NCBI RefSeq assembly: GCF_016899935.1
Contig: NZ_JACJJK010000001.1
Coordinates: forward strand, 343,481 to 407,480
Origin: Olsenella uli
GTDB taxonomy: Bacteria > Actinomycetota > Coriobacteriia > Coriobacteriales > Atopobiaceae
Length of the DNA stretch: 64,000 nucleotides
Direction of reading: 5' to 3'
Positions 28,477 through 36,622 of this stretch are shown piece by piece. The position numbers and the translations under genes were made by a program. The notes under the pieces were generated by a model. The model did not search any database. It was not told where the DNA came from and was given only the letters and a program-made list of their open reading frames with translations. Positions within the stretch are counted from its first letter, which is position 1. The number at the start of each line of letters is the position of its first letter.

Positions 28477-28767
28477 GGCGGAACGTCTAGAATTTTCCGC
28501 CCTTGTCCCCACTCTTTCTGCGAATCGCCGCCCTTGTCGCAATGGTCTCTAGAAAACGCCCCCTTTGTCCGAGCGCGTTCTAAGAAAATCCCCTCTTGCC
28601 AAAGGTCACTCTAGTAATCGCCGCCCTTGTCCGGTTGAAGCGGCCAAAGTCCAGACAAGGACGGCGTTTTTTAGAACGCCTCATGACAAGGGCGGCATTC
28701 TCTAGATCGACGCCGGACAAGGGTGGAAATTCCTAGAATCCCCGCGGCAAGGGCGGCGATTCGTGGA
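28477..28767. repeat. Inverted 31-bp-period repeat array, locus 1 (5 + 4 units)
   Basis: Nine copies of a 31-base unit. Five point left, with their TTGTC ends at 28507, 28538, 28569, 28600 and 28631. After a 22-base spacer (28632-28653), four point right, starting GACAAGG at 28654, 28685 and 28716, with a fourth (one base short) at 28747. Each unit has a conserved part of about 22 bases (GACAAGGGCGGCGATTCTC then TAGAA) and about nine variable bases. The array fills the 367-base gap between coaE and the ABC ATPase, with no gene in it. See also 58607-58922. Confidence 0.9.
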
Positions 28768-28793
28768 GCAGGGAGGCGCATCGGCGCGCGGCG

Positions 28794-29435
28794 CTAGCAG
28801 GCGGAGACGCGGCCGCCCTCGACGCGCCAGAGGGTGGGACCGTCGAAGAAGCGCAGCTCGCGCGCGTCATGGGTGGCCCAGAGGACGGTCTTCCCCGCAA
28901 GGAGCGGCCCCACGAAGGCCATGACGGCGTCCACGGTCTTCTCGTCCATGCCCTTGAGCGGCTCGTCGAAGAGGAGGGTGTTGGCGTCGGCCAGCACGCA
29001 GCGCAGGATCGCCACGCGCCGGCGCTGGCCGCCCGAGAGCTCGCGCACGGGCCGCGCGTCAACGGGCAGCCCGCAGGCCGCGAGCGCCTCCCGCTCGTAC
29101 GCGAGGAAGCGCGCGAGCGCCTCGCCGGAAAGTCGCGCCCTTGGCAGGCGGATGTTCGCCGTGGCCGTGAGGTTCTCGCAGAGGCGGTCCTCCTGGAACG
29201 TCATGGAGAGACGCACGCCCGCGCCGCGAACGACCTCGCCCGCGTCCGGCCGCTCCAGTCCCGCGAGCAGCCTCAGAAGTGTGGTCTTGCCTGCGCCGGA
29301 GGGGCCCATGAGCACGTGCGCGCGCCCCGGCTCGAAGCGCGCGGTCACGCCCCTGAGGACGCGCAGCTCGCCATAGCTCTTCTCGACGGCGCGGAGCTCG
29401 AGCGTAAGATCGCCGCCTGCGGACCCCCCGCTCAC
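28794..29435 (-). CDS. ABC importer ATP-binding protein
   Basis: A 213-residue nucleotide-binding subunit: Walker A MGPSGAGKTTLL, Q-loop TFQEDRL, signature LSGGQRRRVAI, Walker B TLLFDEPL and the H-loop ATHDARE. It is close in style to SsuB/TauB/NrtD importers. The GTG start at 29435 overlaps the permease stop by four bases and has GGGAGG seven bases upstream. An ATG at 29450 is the alternative. It is the last gene of a three-gene importer operon. Confidence 0.93.
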   Translation of the reverse strand: MSGGSAGGDLTLELRAVEKSYGELRVLRGVTARFEPGRAHVLMGPSGAGKTTLLRLLAGLERPDAGEVVRGAGVRLSMTFQEDRLCENLTATANIRLPRARLSGEALARFLAYEREALAACGLPVDARPVRELSGGQRRRVAILRCVLADANTLLFDEPLKGMDEKTVDAVMAFVGPLLAGKTVLWATHDARELRFFDGPTLWRVEGGRVSAC

Positions 29436-30223
29436 GGTCGCGCCTCCCATCGAGCCATGAGACGTCCCATGCCGCGCGTGACGAGCGCCTCCAGCACCAC
29501 GGACGCCACGACGATCGCTACGGTCCAGGCAAAGAGGTCGGGCGTGTCCAGGTAGACCTTGGCGTCGTAGAGGTGCTCGCCGATCGTGAAGTCCGGCAGG
29601 CCGATGACCTCGGCCGCGATGCCCGCCTTCCAGGAGAGCCCCAGCGCGAGCGTCACGGCGGCGCGGAAGTACGGCAGAACCTGCGAGGCATAGACCAGCC
29701 GGACGCGGTCCCAGCCGCGCACGCGGAAGACGTCGCACATCTCCAGCAGGCGCGGGTCGGTCTGACGGATGCCCTCGAGCACGTTGGTGTAGACGACGGG
29801 CAGCGCCATGACCAGGGCGATCACGACCGAGAGATAGCGCGAGGACACCCACAGCAGCACGAGGATCACGAACGACGCCACCGGCACCGCCTTCATCGCG
29901 CCCATGAGCGGGGCGAGCAGCTCGCGAACGACCGGGACGCGGCTCGCGAGCGCCGCGAGCGCGGTGCCGGCCGCGACCGCTGCCACGTACCCGGCGCCGA
30001 TCCGTCCGAGCGAGACGCCCACCGATGCCCAGAACTCCCCCGTCCCCGCCAGCTCCGCGAGGCGTGCCAGCACCTCGAGCGGCCCCACGAGGATGATCCG
30101 CGCGTCGATCGCGCGCGCCGCGACCTCCCACGCCGCGAGCCAGAAGGCTACGCAGACGAGGCGGACGGCCCACGTCCGGAGCCGCCCGCCCTTCTCGTCT
30201 CCCCTGTCGCTGGCGCCGGACAA
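29432..30223 (-). CDS. ABC importer permease (SsuC/TauC-like)
   Basis: A 263-residue permease with about six membrane helices and the binding-protein-dependent permease loop around EMCDVFRVRGWDRVRLVYASQVLPYF, where the conserved Gly and preceding Asp/Arg contact the ATPase. SFVILVLLWVSSRYLSVVIA is a core helix pair. Reading from TTG at 30223 leaves only two bases after the binding-protein stop and little ribosome-binding site, so the true start may be slightly downstream. The substrate is not predictable. Confidence 0.9.
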   Translation of the reverse strand: MSGASDRGDEKGGRLRTWAVRLVCVAFWLAAWEVAARAIDARIILVGPLEVLARLAELAGTGEFWASVGVSLGRIGAGYVAAVAAGTALAALASRVPVVRELLAPLMGAMKAVPVASFVILVLLWVSSRYLSVVIALVMALPVVYTNVLEGIRQTDPRLLEMCDVFRVRGWDRVRLVYASQVLPYFRAAVTLALGLSWKAGIAAEVIGLPDFTIGEHLYDAKVYLDTPDLFAWTVAIVVASVVLEALVTRGMGRLMARWEARP

Positions 30224-30225
30224 GC

Positions 30226-31263
30226 CTAGGCGCCGTAGTAGAAGTCGTCGCCGGGCAGCGAGCCGCCCACGGCCTCGGCGTTCTGGTCGGCGAGGACCGC
30301 CAGGTAGCCGGAGAGCTGCTCCTTCATATCAGCGCCGGTGACGCAGACGATGTTGCACTCGGGGATGGCCTTCTCGGCCACGGCCGCCGGCACGATGTCG
30401 TAGTCGCCCACGAGCTGCGCGGCACCCTCGACGTCGCTGTTCACGTAGTCGACGGACTCGGCGTAGTGGCCGAGGAAGGCGTCGACGGCGGCGGGGTTCT
30501 CGTCGGCGAACTCGGAGCGCACGATGGCCACGCCGGTGATCATGGAGCTCTTCTCGTCGCCGGTCTGGACCTTGTCCCACTCCTCGGTGAGGTCGAGCGC
30601 CACGCGGATCTTGTCGTTTTGGACCTGAGCGGTGGTCACGAAGGGCTGCGGGAGCATCGCCACGGCCTCGCCCGAGGCGGACGCGAGCGCGGCCACGCAC
30701 TCGGCGTGCTCGCTCTTCCACTCGATCTGCACGTCCTCGCCCACGGTGAGCCCGTTCTTCTCGAGCACGTACTGGAGGCCGTACTCGGGCGTGGAGCCCT
30801 TGCCGGAGGCGTAGATCGTCTTGCCCTTGAGGTCTGCCACGCTCTGGATGGCGTCGCCCAGCTCGCAGATGTAGAGGACGCCGAGGGTGTTGATCGCGAT
30901 CACGCGCACGCCGGCGTCGTTCTTGTTGTAGAGGACGGACGCGAGGTTGGCGGGCACGGCCGCGATGTCAACCTCGCCCTTGGCGATGAGCGGGGTCACC
31001 TCGTCCGGCGAGGCCACGATCTGGAACTCGTAGTCGTTGTCCGTGAGCTCGCCGGCGTCGGCCTCGCTCATGAACTTGACGAGGCCCATGGCGGTCGGAC
31101 CCTTGAGGGCAGAGGTGCGCACGGCCACCGGGTCGGCGGCGGGCTCCTCCTCGGTCGCGGTCTGGTCCTGGTCCTCGGAGGCCGTACCGTCGCAGGCGAC
31201 GAGCGCGAGCGAGGCCGCACCGGCCCCGGCGATCCTGAGGAACGTCCTTCTGTCAACTCTCAT
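30226..31263 (-). CDS. ABC importer substrate-binding lipoprotein
   Basis: A 345-residue binding protein. The signal region has DRRTFLRIAG, a Tat-like twin arginine, and a lipobox ending in ALVAC, so a lipidated mature protein starts at about Cys24 with an acidic Glu/Asp/Thr linker. The body (LKGPTAMGLVKFM, EVTPLIAKGEVDIAAVPANLASVLYN, GKTIYASGKGSTPEYGLQYVL) is like NMT1/SsuA-type periplasmic proteins. The ligand could be an organosulfonate, thiamine precursor or another small molecule. It is the first gene of the operon with permease and ATPase. Confidence 0.92.
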   Translation of the reverse strand: MRVDRRTFLRIAGAGAASLALVACDGTASEDQDQTATEEEPAADPVAVRTSALKGPTAMGLVKFMSEADAGELTDNDYEFQIVASPDEVTPLIAKGEVDIAAVPANLASVLYNKNDAGVRVIAINTLGVLYICELGDAIQSVADLKGKTIYASGKGSTPEYGLQYVLEKNGLTVGEDVQIEWKSEHAECVAALASASGEAVAMLPQPFVTTAQVQNDKIRVALDLTEEWDKVQTGDEKSSMITGVAIVRSEFADENPAAVDAFLGHYAESVDYVNSDVEGAAQLVGDYDIVPAAVAEKAIPECNIVCVTGADMKEQLSGYLAVLADQNAEAVGGSLPGDDFYYGA

Positions 31264-31353
31264 GGTGAGCCTCCCTGTCGTCGATATGCCATTAGCACGA
31301 TAGCACTCGGGGGCTCGCCGCGCCCGCTGGCCGGGCGCCGACCGCCGAGCGGC

Positions 31354-31764
31354 CTACGAGCGCACCTCGAACTTGGTCTTGCAGCGCGGGCACGTCACGC
31401 GGAGCTTGCCCTTGCCGCGCGGCACACGTACCCTCTGCTTGCACGAGCTGCACCGGACGTGCTTGTACGCGCGCAGCTCGCCCCACGCCGCGCGCGGGTT
31501 TTGCAGCCAGGGGCGCGCGGGGCCGAGCGCCTTGAGGAACGCCGCGTTCTCGCGGGAGCGGGCCGCGAGGTTTCTCGACTGGATGCGGAACATCGCGTAC
31601 GCGACGAGCGCGAGGGCCACCCAGCCGAGCCAGCCCGTGCGCGCGAACACGTTCACGAGCACGATCACGACAGCGAGGTCAACCGAGAAGACCGCCAGGT
31701 CGTCCGGCCCCTGCCGTCCCCTCAGCCACTCCGCCACCTTGCGCTGCCAGTCCCCTGCTGCCAT
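31354..31764 (-). CDS. Zinc-ribbon membrane protein
   Basis: A 136-residue protein with two hydrophobic helices (about residues 27-58: AVFSVDLAVVIVLVNVF and WLGWVALALVAYAMFRI). A cytoplasmic basic stretch follows. The C-terminal zinc ribbon is VRCSSCKQRVRVPRGKGKL then VTCPRCKTKFEVRS, two CxxC knuckles. Proteins of this form are common in Coriobacteriia and Firmicutes, with no defined role. It stands alone between the importer and rpsA. Confidence 0.8.
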   Translation of the reverse strand: MAAGDWQRKVAEWLRGRQGPDDLAVFSVDLAVVIVLVNVFARTGWLGWVALALVAYAMFRIQSRNLAARSRENAAFLKALGPARPWLQNPRAAWGELRAYKHVRCSSCKQRVRVPRGKGKLRVTCPRCKTKFEVRS

Positions 31765-31858
31765 GTTCCGTTCCCTTCGCGACGTCCAACGAGTCTCTCA
31801 TACCCCATTTTCGTCGCGCGTACACGTCCTTCTCGCCCGCGTCCCTTGTCCACGAAGA

Positions 31859-31886
31859 AGCGGGGCCACCCGAAGGCGACCCCGCT
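31859..31886 (-). terminator. Terminator hairpin of rpsA
   Basis: On the minus strand AGCGGGG-TCGCC pairs with GGTGG-CCCCGCT around a TTCG tetraloop, followed by TTCTTCG. It lies 27 bases after the rpsA stop. The stem is strong but the tail is pyrimidine-rich rather than pure U. CTTCTCG also follows directly after the rpsA stop codon. Confidence 0.8.
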
Positions 31887-31912
31887 CTCAGAAAACGCGC
31901 TGGCGAGAAGGA

Positions 31913-33088
31913 CTACTCCTCGACGGACTCCTCGTCCTCGGCAGGCTTGTCGCTCTCGGGGAGCGGCTTGACCTCGACCTCGGTGCCGAGGGTCTCGGCG
32001 GCGGCCTTCATGGACAGGGAGATGCGACGACGGTCGAGGTCGATCTCCATAACCTTCACCTGGACGGTGTCGCCCACGGAGCAGACCTGGGACGGCTGGT
32101 CCACGTGCTGCTTGGCCATCTCGGAGATGTGCACGAGGCCCTCCACGCCCTCGCCGAGGTCGACGAACGCGCCGAAGGTGACGAGCTTGGTGACGGTGCC
32201 CTCGACGATGGCGTCGACCGGGTACTTCTTGACGAGCGTGCGCCAGGGGTCCTCGGTGGTCTGCTTGAGGCCGAGGGAGATGCGCTCGCGGTTGAGGTCG
32301 ACGTCGAGCACCTGGACCTCGACCTCCTGGCCGACCTTGACGACCTCGGAGGGGTGGTTGACGTGGTTCCAGGAGAGCTCGGAGATGTGCACGAGGCCGT
32401 CGATGCCGCCGAGGTCGACGAAGGCGCCGAAGTCGACGATCGAGGAGACGGTGCCCTTGAGGCGCATGCCGACCTGGAGCTTGGAGAGGATCTCCTGGCG
32501 CTCGGCCTTGCGGGCCTCCTCGAGGACGACGCGGCGGGAGAGGACGACGTTGTTGCGGTTGCGGTCCATCTCGATGACGCGGGCCTCGATGCGGGTGCCG
32601 AGGTAGGCGTTGAGGTCCTTGACGCGACGGAGGTCGACGAGGGAGGCGGGCAGGAAGCCGCGCAGGCCGATGTCGAGAATCAGGCCGCCCTTGACGACCT
32701 CGATGACCTCGCCCTCGACGGTCTCGCCGGAGTTGAACTTCTCCTCCACGGCGTTCCAGGCGCGCTCGTACTCGGCGCGCTTCTTGGACAGGACCAGACG
32801 GCCCTCCTTGTCCTCCTTCTGAAGGACGAGCGCCTCGATCTCCTCGCCCATGGAGACCACGTCGGCGGGGTTGACGTCCTTGCGGATGGAGAGCTCGCGG
32901 GAGGGGATGACGCCCTCGGACTTGTAGCCGATGTCAAGCAGAACCTCGTCGCGCTCGATCTTCACGACGGTGCCGGTAACCAGACCACCCTCGTCGAAGT
33001 CGGTCACGGTGCCGTCGATGAGGTTGCTCATCTCCTCGTCGGAGATGTCGTCCAGCGCAAAGATGGACGAGTTCTGAATCTCACTCAA
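31913..33088 (-). CDS. rpsA: 30S ribosomal protein S1
   Basis: A 391-residue S1 protein with four OB-fold S1 domains: about residues 30-100 (GLVTGTVVKIERDEVLLDIG), 115-180 (VEGEVIEVVKGGLILDIG), 200-265 (LKGTVSSIVDFGAFVDLGG) and 285-355 (VEGTVTKLVTFGAFVDLGEG). S1 captures mRNA at the 30S platform. Four domains rather than six is usual for Gram-positive S1. The TTG start has AAAGGGG upstream. The upstream gap to the HAD gene (33089-33340) has no gene and presumably holds two divergent promoters. Confidence 0.97.
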   Translation of the reverse strand: MSEIQNSSIFALDDISDEEMSNLIDGTVTDFDEGGLVTGTVVKIERDEVLLDIGYKSEGVIPSRELSIRKDVNPADVVSMGEEIEALVLQKEDKEGRLVLSKKRAEYERAWNAVEEKFNSGETVEGEVIEVVKGGLILDIGLRGFLPASLVDLRRVKDLNAYLGTRIEARVIEMDRNRNNVVLSRRVVLEEARKAERQEILSKLQVGMRLKGTVSSIVDFGAFVDLGGIDGLVHISELSWNHVNHPSEVVKVGQEVEVQVLDVDLNRERISLGLKQTTEDPWRTLVKKYPVDAIVEGTVTKLVTFGAFVDLGEGVEGLVHISEMAKQHVDQPSQVCSVGDTVQVKVMEIDLDRRRISLSMKAAAETLGTEVEVKPLPESDKPAEDEESVEE

Positions 33089-33340
33089 AAGTGGACCCCT
33101 TTCGAACTTTCGGGGCCCCGGTCGTCATGGTCGCTGCCTGCAGTGCCTGAAATCGTGGCGTCTACGTGGAAACTTACATGCTCTCGGGGGCCGACAGATA
33201 CGGTCGTGCGGGCCCTCTGCCCACACGCGCATTAGAATAGCGTTTGTCTCACCTGTTTTTCAAGCGTGAGGAACGGGTATTCTCTATTTTCTGTGGGCGG
33301 ATTTCGCCGGACGGCCGCACGGGCGAGAAGGGAGGCGCGC

Positions 33341-34078
33341 GTGATCAAGGCGGTGCTCTTCGACCTGGACGACACGCTGCTGAGGCTCAACCTCGCCGCG
33401 TTCATCGCCCGCTACGTCGCCGGCGCCACGCGCCTGCTCGCGAGCGCCGCCCGCACGAGCCCCGTCGCGCTCGGCGTCCCCTACGTCCGCGCGTTTCTCG
33501 CCATGGACGCCCAGGACCGCGAGGACTCCCTCACCAACGAGCGGCTCTTTGACCAGACCTTCTACGCGGCCACCGGCATCCCGCTCGACGACCCGGTGAT
33601 CGCCGACCTCATGACCTACTACGAGTCCCAGATCGTGCCCGGCTTCTCCGGCGGGCTCGTAGGCGCGCGGCCCGTCGAGGGCGCCCGCGCGGCGATCGAG
33701 GCCGTCCATGACGCCGGGCTCGTCTGCGCGCTCGCCACCAACCCGACCTTCTCGCTCGCCTGCGACCGCGCCCGCATGGGCTGGGCCGGCGTGGCCGAGG
33801 AGGACTTCGCGCTCATCTCCACCTACGCCAACTCCACGCGCTGCAAGCCGAGCGTGCGCTACTACCAGGAGTTCGCCAACCAGCTGGGCGTGCGCCTCGA
33901 GGAGTGCCTCATGGTGGGAAACGACGCCGTGCGCGACATCGTGCGCCCGAGCTGCGGCCTGCGCACGGCCTACGTGGGCCACGCCCGGCCGAAGGACGCC
34001 GTCTGGCGTGGCCCCATGGAGCGGCTCGCCCGCGAGCTGCCCGATCTTCTCGCCCGCCTGAACGAGCAGGACGCGTAG
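33341..34078 (+). CDS. HAD-family hydrolase
   Basis: A 245-residue haloacid-dehalogenase-fold phosphatase: motif I VLFDLDDTLL right at the N-terminus, motif II ALATNP, the lysine in STRCKPSVRYY and motif IV MVGNDAVRDIV. An insertion of about 100 residues between motifs I and II is a C1-type helical cap. Substrate unknown. The GTG at 33341 has an AAGGGAGG site that overlaps CGAGAAG. It is convergent with glnA. Confidence 0.9.
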   Translation: MIKAVLFDLDDTLLRLNLAAFIARYVAGATRLLASAARTSPVALGVPYVRAFLAMDAQDREDSLTNERLFDQTFYAATGIPLDDPVIADLMTYYESQIVPGFSGGLVGARPVEGARAAIEAVHDAGLVCALATNPTFSLACDRARMGWAGVAEEDFALISTYANSTRCKPSVRYYQEFANQLGVRLEECLMVGNDAVRDIVRPSCGLRTAYVGHARPKDAVWRGPMERLARELPDLLARLNEQDA

Positions 34079-34122
34079 GGGCGCCCACCGCTCACAGCAA
34101 GGCCGCCGGCCGAGAAGAACGA

Positions 34123-34157
34123 GGGCGCCCGACGCGCATCGCACGCGCCGGGCGCCC
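34123..34157 (-). terminator. Terminator-like hairpin of glnA
   Basis: On the minus strand GGGCGCCCG pairs with CGGGCGCCC around GCGCGT-type inner pairs, about 23 bases after the glnA stop. It is followed by TCGTTCTTCTCGG, so the recurrent CTTCTCG word forms the pyrimidine-rich tail. It sits in the convergent gap with the HAD gene. Confidence 0.7.
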
Positions 34158-34179
34158 CGAACCGGGTTGCGGCCAGTCT

Positions 34180-36270
34180 CTACACCCAGAAGAGCATCTT
34201 GTTGTAGGTGGGCACGGGCCAGTAGTCGGCGCCACAGATCTGCTCCATCGCGTCGACCGGCGCGCGCAGGGCGTCCATCGCGGGCAGCACCTCGTCGCGG
34301 TAGGCGTCGCAGCGGGCCTGCGGGTCCTCCACCTCGCGCGCGGCGGCGTTGGCGGCCTCGAGGTCGGCCGCGGCGACGTCGATCCGCGCGATGCCCTCGG
34401 TGAGCTCCCGCACGAGGTCCTTCTCGACCTTGGCGTCGATCCCGATCTCCGCCTTGGTGGCCACGCTCGTGGCGAGGTCGCCGGAGTAGTCGGAGAGCGC
34501 CGGCACGTAGAGGTGGCGCGCCATGTAGACCATCGTGTTGGCCTCGATGTTGAGGAGCTTGGCGTACTGCTCGGCCTTGGAGACGTAGCGGGCGCGGATC
34601 TCCGCCTCATCGAGCACGTGGTACTTCTCGTAGAACGCCACGTTCTCGGGCTTGATCATGCAGGGCAGCGCGTCCGGCGTGGTCTTGAGGTTGGGCAGGC
34701 CCCGGCGCTCGGCCTCGGCCTCCCACTCCTCGGAGTAGCCGTTGCCCTCGAAGAGCACGCGCTGGTGGTCGCGCAGGGTGTGGCGCACCCAGCGCATCGC
34801 CAGGTTGGTGAACTCCTCGGCCGGCACGCCCTCGAGCTTGGTCGCAAAGCGGTCGCACTGCTCGGCCACCGCAGTGTTGAGGACCACGTTGGGGTCGGCG
34901 AGGTTCTGCTGGCTGCCGCACATGCGGAACTCGAACTTGTTGCCCGTGAAGGCGAAGGGCGAGGTGCGGTTGCGGTCGGTGGAGTCGCGCAGGAGGTCGG
35001 GCAGGGCGGGCACGCCCAGGTCCATGCGCTCGGCCTCGTGGACCTCCGGCTCCTCCTTGTTGATCAGGGCCTCAACGATCTCGTGGAGCTGGTCGCCCAG
35101 GAAGATGGAGATGATCGCCGGGGGCGCCTCGTTGGCGCCGAGACGGTGGTCGTTGCCGGCGGAGGCCACGCTCATGCGCAGCAGGTCCGCGTGCTCGTCG
35201 ACGGCGGCCACGAGCGCGGCCAGGAAGACGAGGAACTGCAGGTTCTCGGAGGGCACCGCGCCGGGCTCCAGCAGGTTCTTGCCGTCGGCGCAGATGGACC
35301 AGTTGTTGTGCTTTCCGGAGCCGTTCACGTACTCGAAGGGCTTCTCGTGCTCCAGGCAGGCCAGGCCGTGGCGCGTGGCCATGAGCTTGAGCTTCTCCAT
35401 CGTGAGGAGGTTGTCGTCGATGGCGAGCGACCCCTGCTCGAAGATCGGCGCGAGCTCGTGCTGGGCGGGCGCGACCTCGTTGTGCTTGGTCTTGACCGGG
35501 ATGCCGAGCTTCCAGAGCTCGTCGTCAACCTCCTTCATGAAGTCGTTGACCGTGGGGCGGATGGCGCCGAAGTAGTGCTCCTCGAGCTCCTGGCCCTTGA
35601 CCGGCTCGCAGCCAAAGAGCGTGCGGCCGCAGTAGATGAGGTCGGGGCGCTTCTCGTAGTCCTCCTCCTTCACGAGGAAGTACTCCTGCTCCGGGCCGAT
35701 CGTGGTGAAGACGCGCTTGGGCTCGCGGCCAAAGAGCGCGAGCACGCGCTTGGCCTGCTGCTCCAGAGCAACCTGTGAGCGCAGGAGCGGCGTCTTCTTG
35801 TCGAGCGCCTCGCCGGTGTAGGAGACAAAGGCCGTGGGGATGCAGAGAACCTCGTCCTTGATGAAGGCCGGGCTCGTGGGGTCCCAGGCGGTGTAGCCGC
35901 GCGCCTCGAAGGTCGCGCGCAGGCCGCCGGACGGGAAGCTCGAGGCGTCCGGCTCGCCCTGGACGAGCTCCTTGCCCGAGAAGGACATCAGGATCGTGCC
36001 GTCGTTAATCGGCGTGAGGAAGCTGTCGTGCTTCTCGGACGTGATGCCCGTGAGCGGCTGGAACCAGTGCGCGAAGTGCGTGGCGCCCTTCTCGAGCGCC
36101 CACTCCTTCATCGCGTGCGCGACCTCGTTGGCGATGTCCAGGTCGAGCGGCTTGCCGTCGTCGATGACCTGGCGGAGCTCCTTGTACGTCGGCTTGGGGA
36201 GCCGCTCCTGCATCACCGCGTCGGTGAACAGCAGGCTGCCGAACTCCTGAGAGACCCTGTCCTTGCCCAT
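34180..36270 (-). CDS. glnA: Type III glutamine synthetase
   Basis: A 696-residue GSIII (GlnN type) that makes glutamine from glutamate and ammonia with ATP. Length and opening ([38 protein letters not shown]) fit GSIII and not the roughly 450-residue GSI. The ATP/glutamate sites are seen in [34 protein letters not shown] and [11 protein letters not shown]. With gltB-gltD 5 kb away it completes the GS-GOGAT route. It is divergent from polA across 352 bases that carry a long inverted repeat. Confidence 0.96.
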   Translation of the reverse strand: MGKDRVSQEFGSLLFTDAVMQERLPKPTYKELRQVIDDGKPLDLDIANEVAHAMKEWALEKGATHFAHWFQPLTGITSEKHDSFLTPINDGTILMSFSGKELVQGEPDASSFPSGGLRATFEARGYTAWDPTSPAFIKDEVLCIPTAFVSYTGEALDKKTPLLRSQVALEQQAKRVLALFGREPKRVFTTIGPEQEYFLVKEEDYEKRPDLIYCGRTLFGCEPVKGQELEEHYFGAIRPTVNDFMKEVDDELWKLGIPVKTKHNEVAPAQHELAPIFEQGSLAIDDNLLTMEKLKLMATRHGLACLEHEKPFEYVNGSGKHNNWSICADGKNLLEPGAVPSENLQFLVFLAALVAAVDEHADLLRMSVASAGNDHRLGANEAPPAIISIFLGDQLHEIVEALINKEEPEVHEAERMDLGVPALPDLLRDSTDRNRTSPFAFTGNKFEFRMCGSQQNLADPNVVLNTAVAEQCDRFATKLEGVPAEEFTNLAMRWVRHTLRDHQRVLFEGNGYSEEWEAEAERRGLPNLKTTPDALPCMIKPENVAFYEKYHVLDEAEIRARYVSKAEQYAKLLNIEANTMVYMARHLYVPALSDYSGDLATSVATKAEIGIDAKVEKDLVRELTEGIARIDVAAADLEAANAAAREVEDPQARCDAYRDEVLPAMDALRAPVDAMEQICGADYWPVPTYNKMLFWV

Positions 36271-36443
36271 GTGCGCCCCTTCTCTTGGCGTCGTGGCTTA
36301 CGGCCGAATACTCTACGAGGCCATTGTTTCACAGCCGTTGCGCCCGCGTGAAGCGCGCGGTGTGGTTTGGTTGCAACTTCAAAGCCATTTCATGGCGAGA
36401 AGATTGAGCCCCGGCGCGGGCGCCCTTCTCGCCCGGCGGGTGA

Positions 36444-36530
36444 AAACCTCACAGGTGGTGCTTCTTGTGTCAAGTTAGAGATTATGTCAGCCAAGTAAGG
36501 GCGTGAAAACTCGCACCACCTGTGAGGTTT
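36444..36530. repeat. Long-loop inverted repeat between glnA and polA
   Basis: AAACCTCACAGGTGGTGC (36444-36461) is perfectly complementary to 36513-36530, 18 of 18, across a 51-base AT-rich loop. GTGAAAAC occurs both before the left arm and at 36503-36510. Outside the arms are CTTCTCG (36425-36431) and CGAGAAG (36540-36546), themselves an inverted pair. The remaining 36271-36443 and 36531-36622 show no gene and must contain the two divergent promoters. Confidence 0.8.
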
Positions 36531-36622
36531 GCGGACGGACGAGAAGAACGCGGGGCGCGCGGCGCCGGGGGTTTGTGTCGCCCTTCTCGCCTACAATCAG
36601 GTGACGACAACGAGGAGGACCC

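Noticed and set aside
28477..28767. CRISPR array
   Set aside because: Regular spacing drew attention, but repeats are imperfect, variable parts are only about nine bases, orientation flips in the middle, and no cas genes are nearby.
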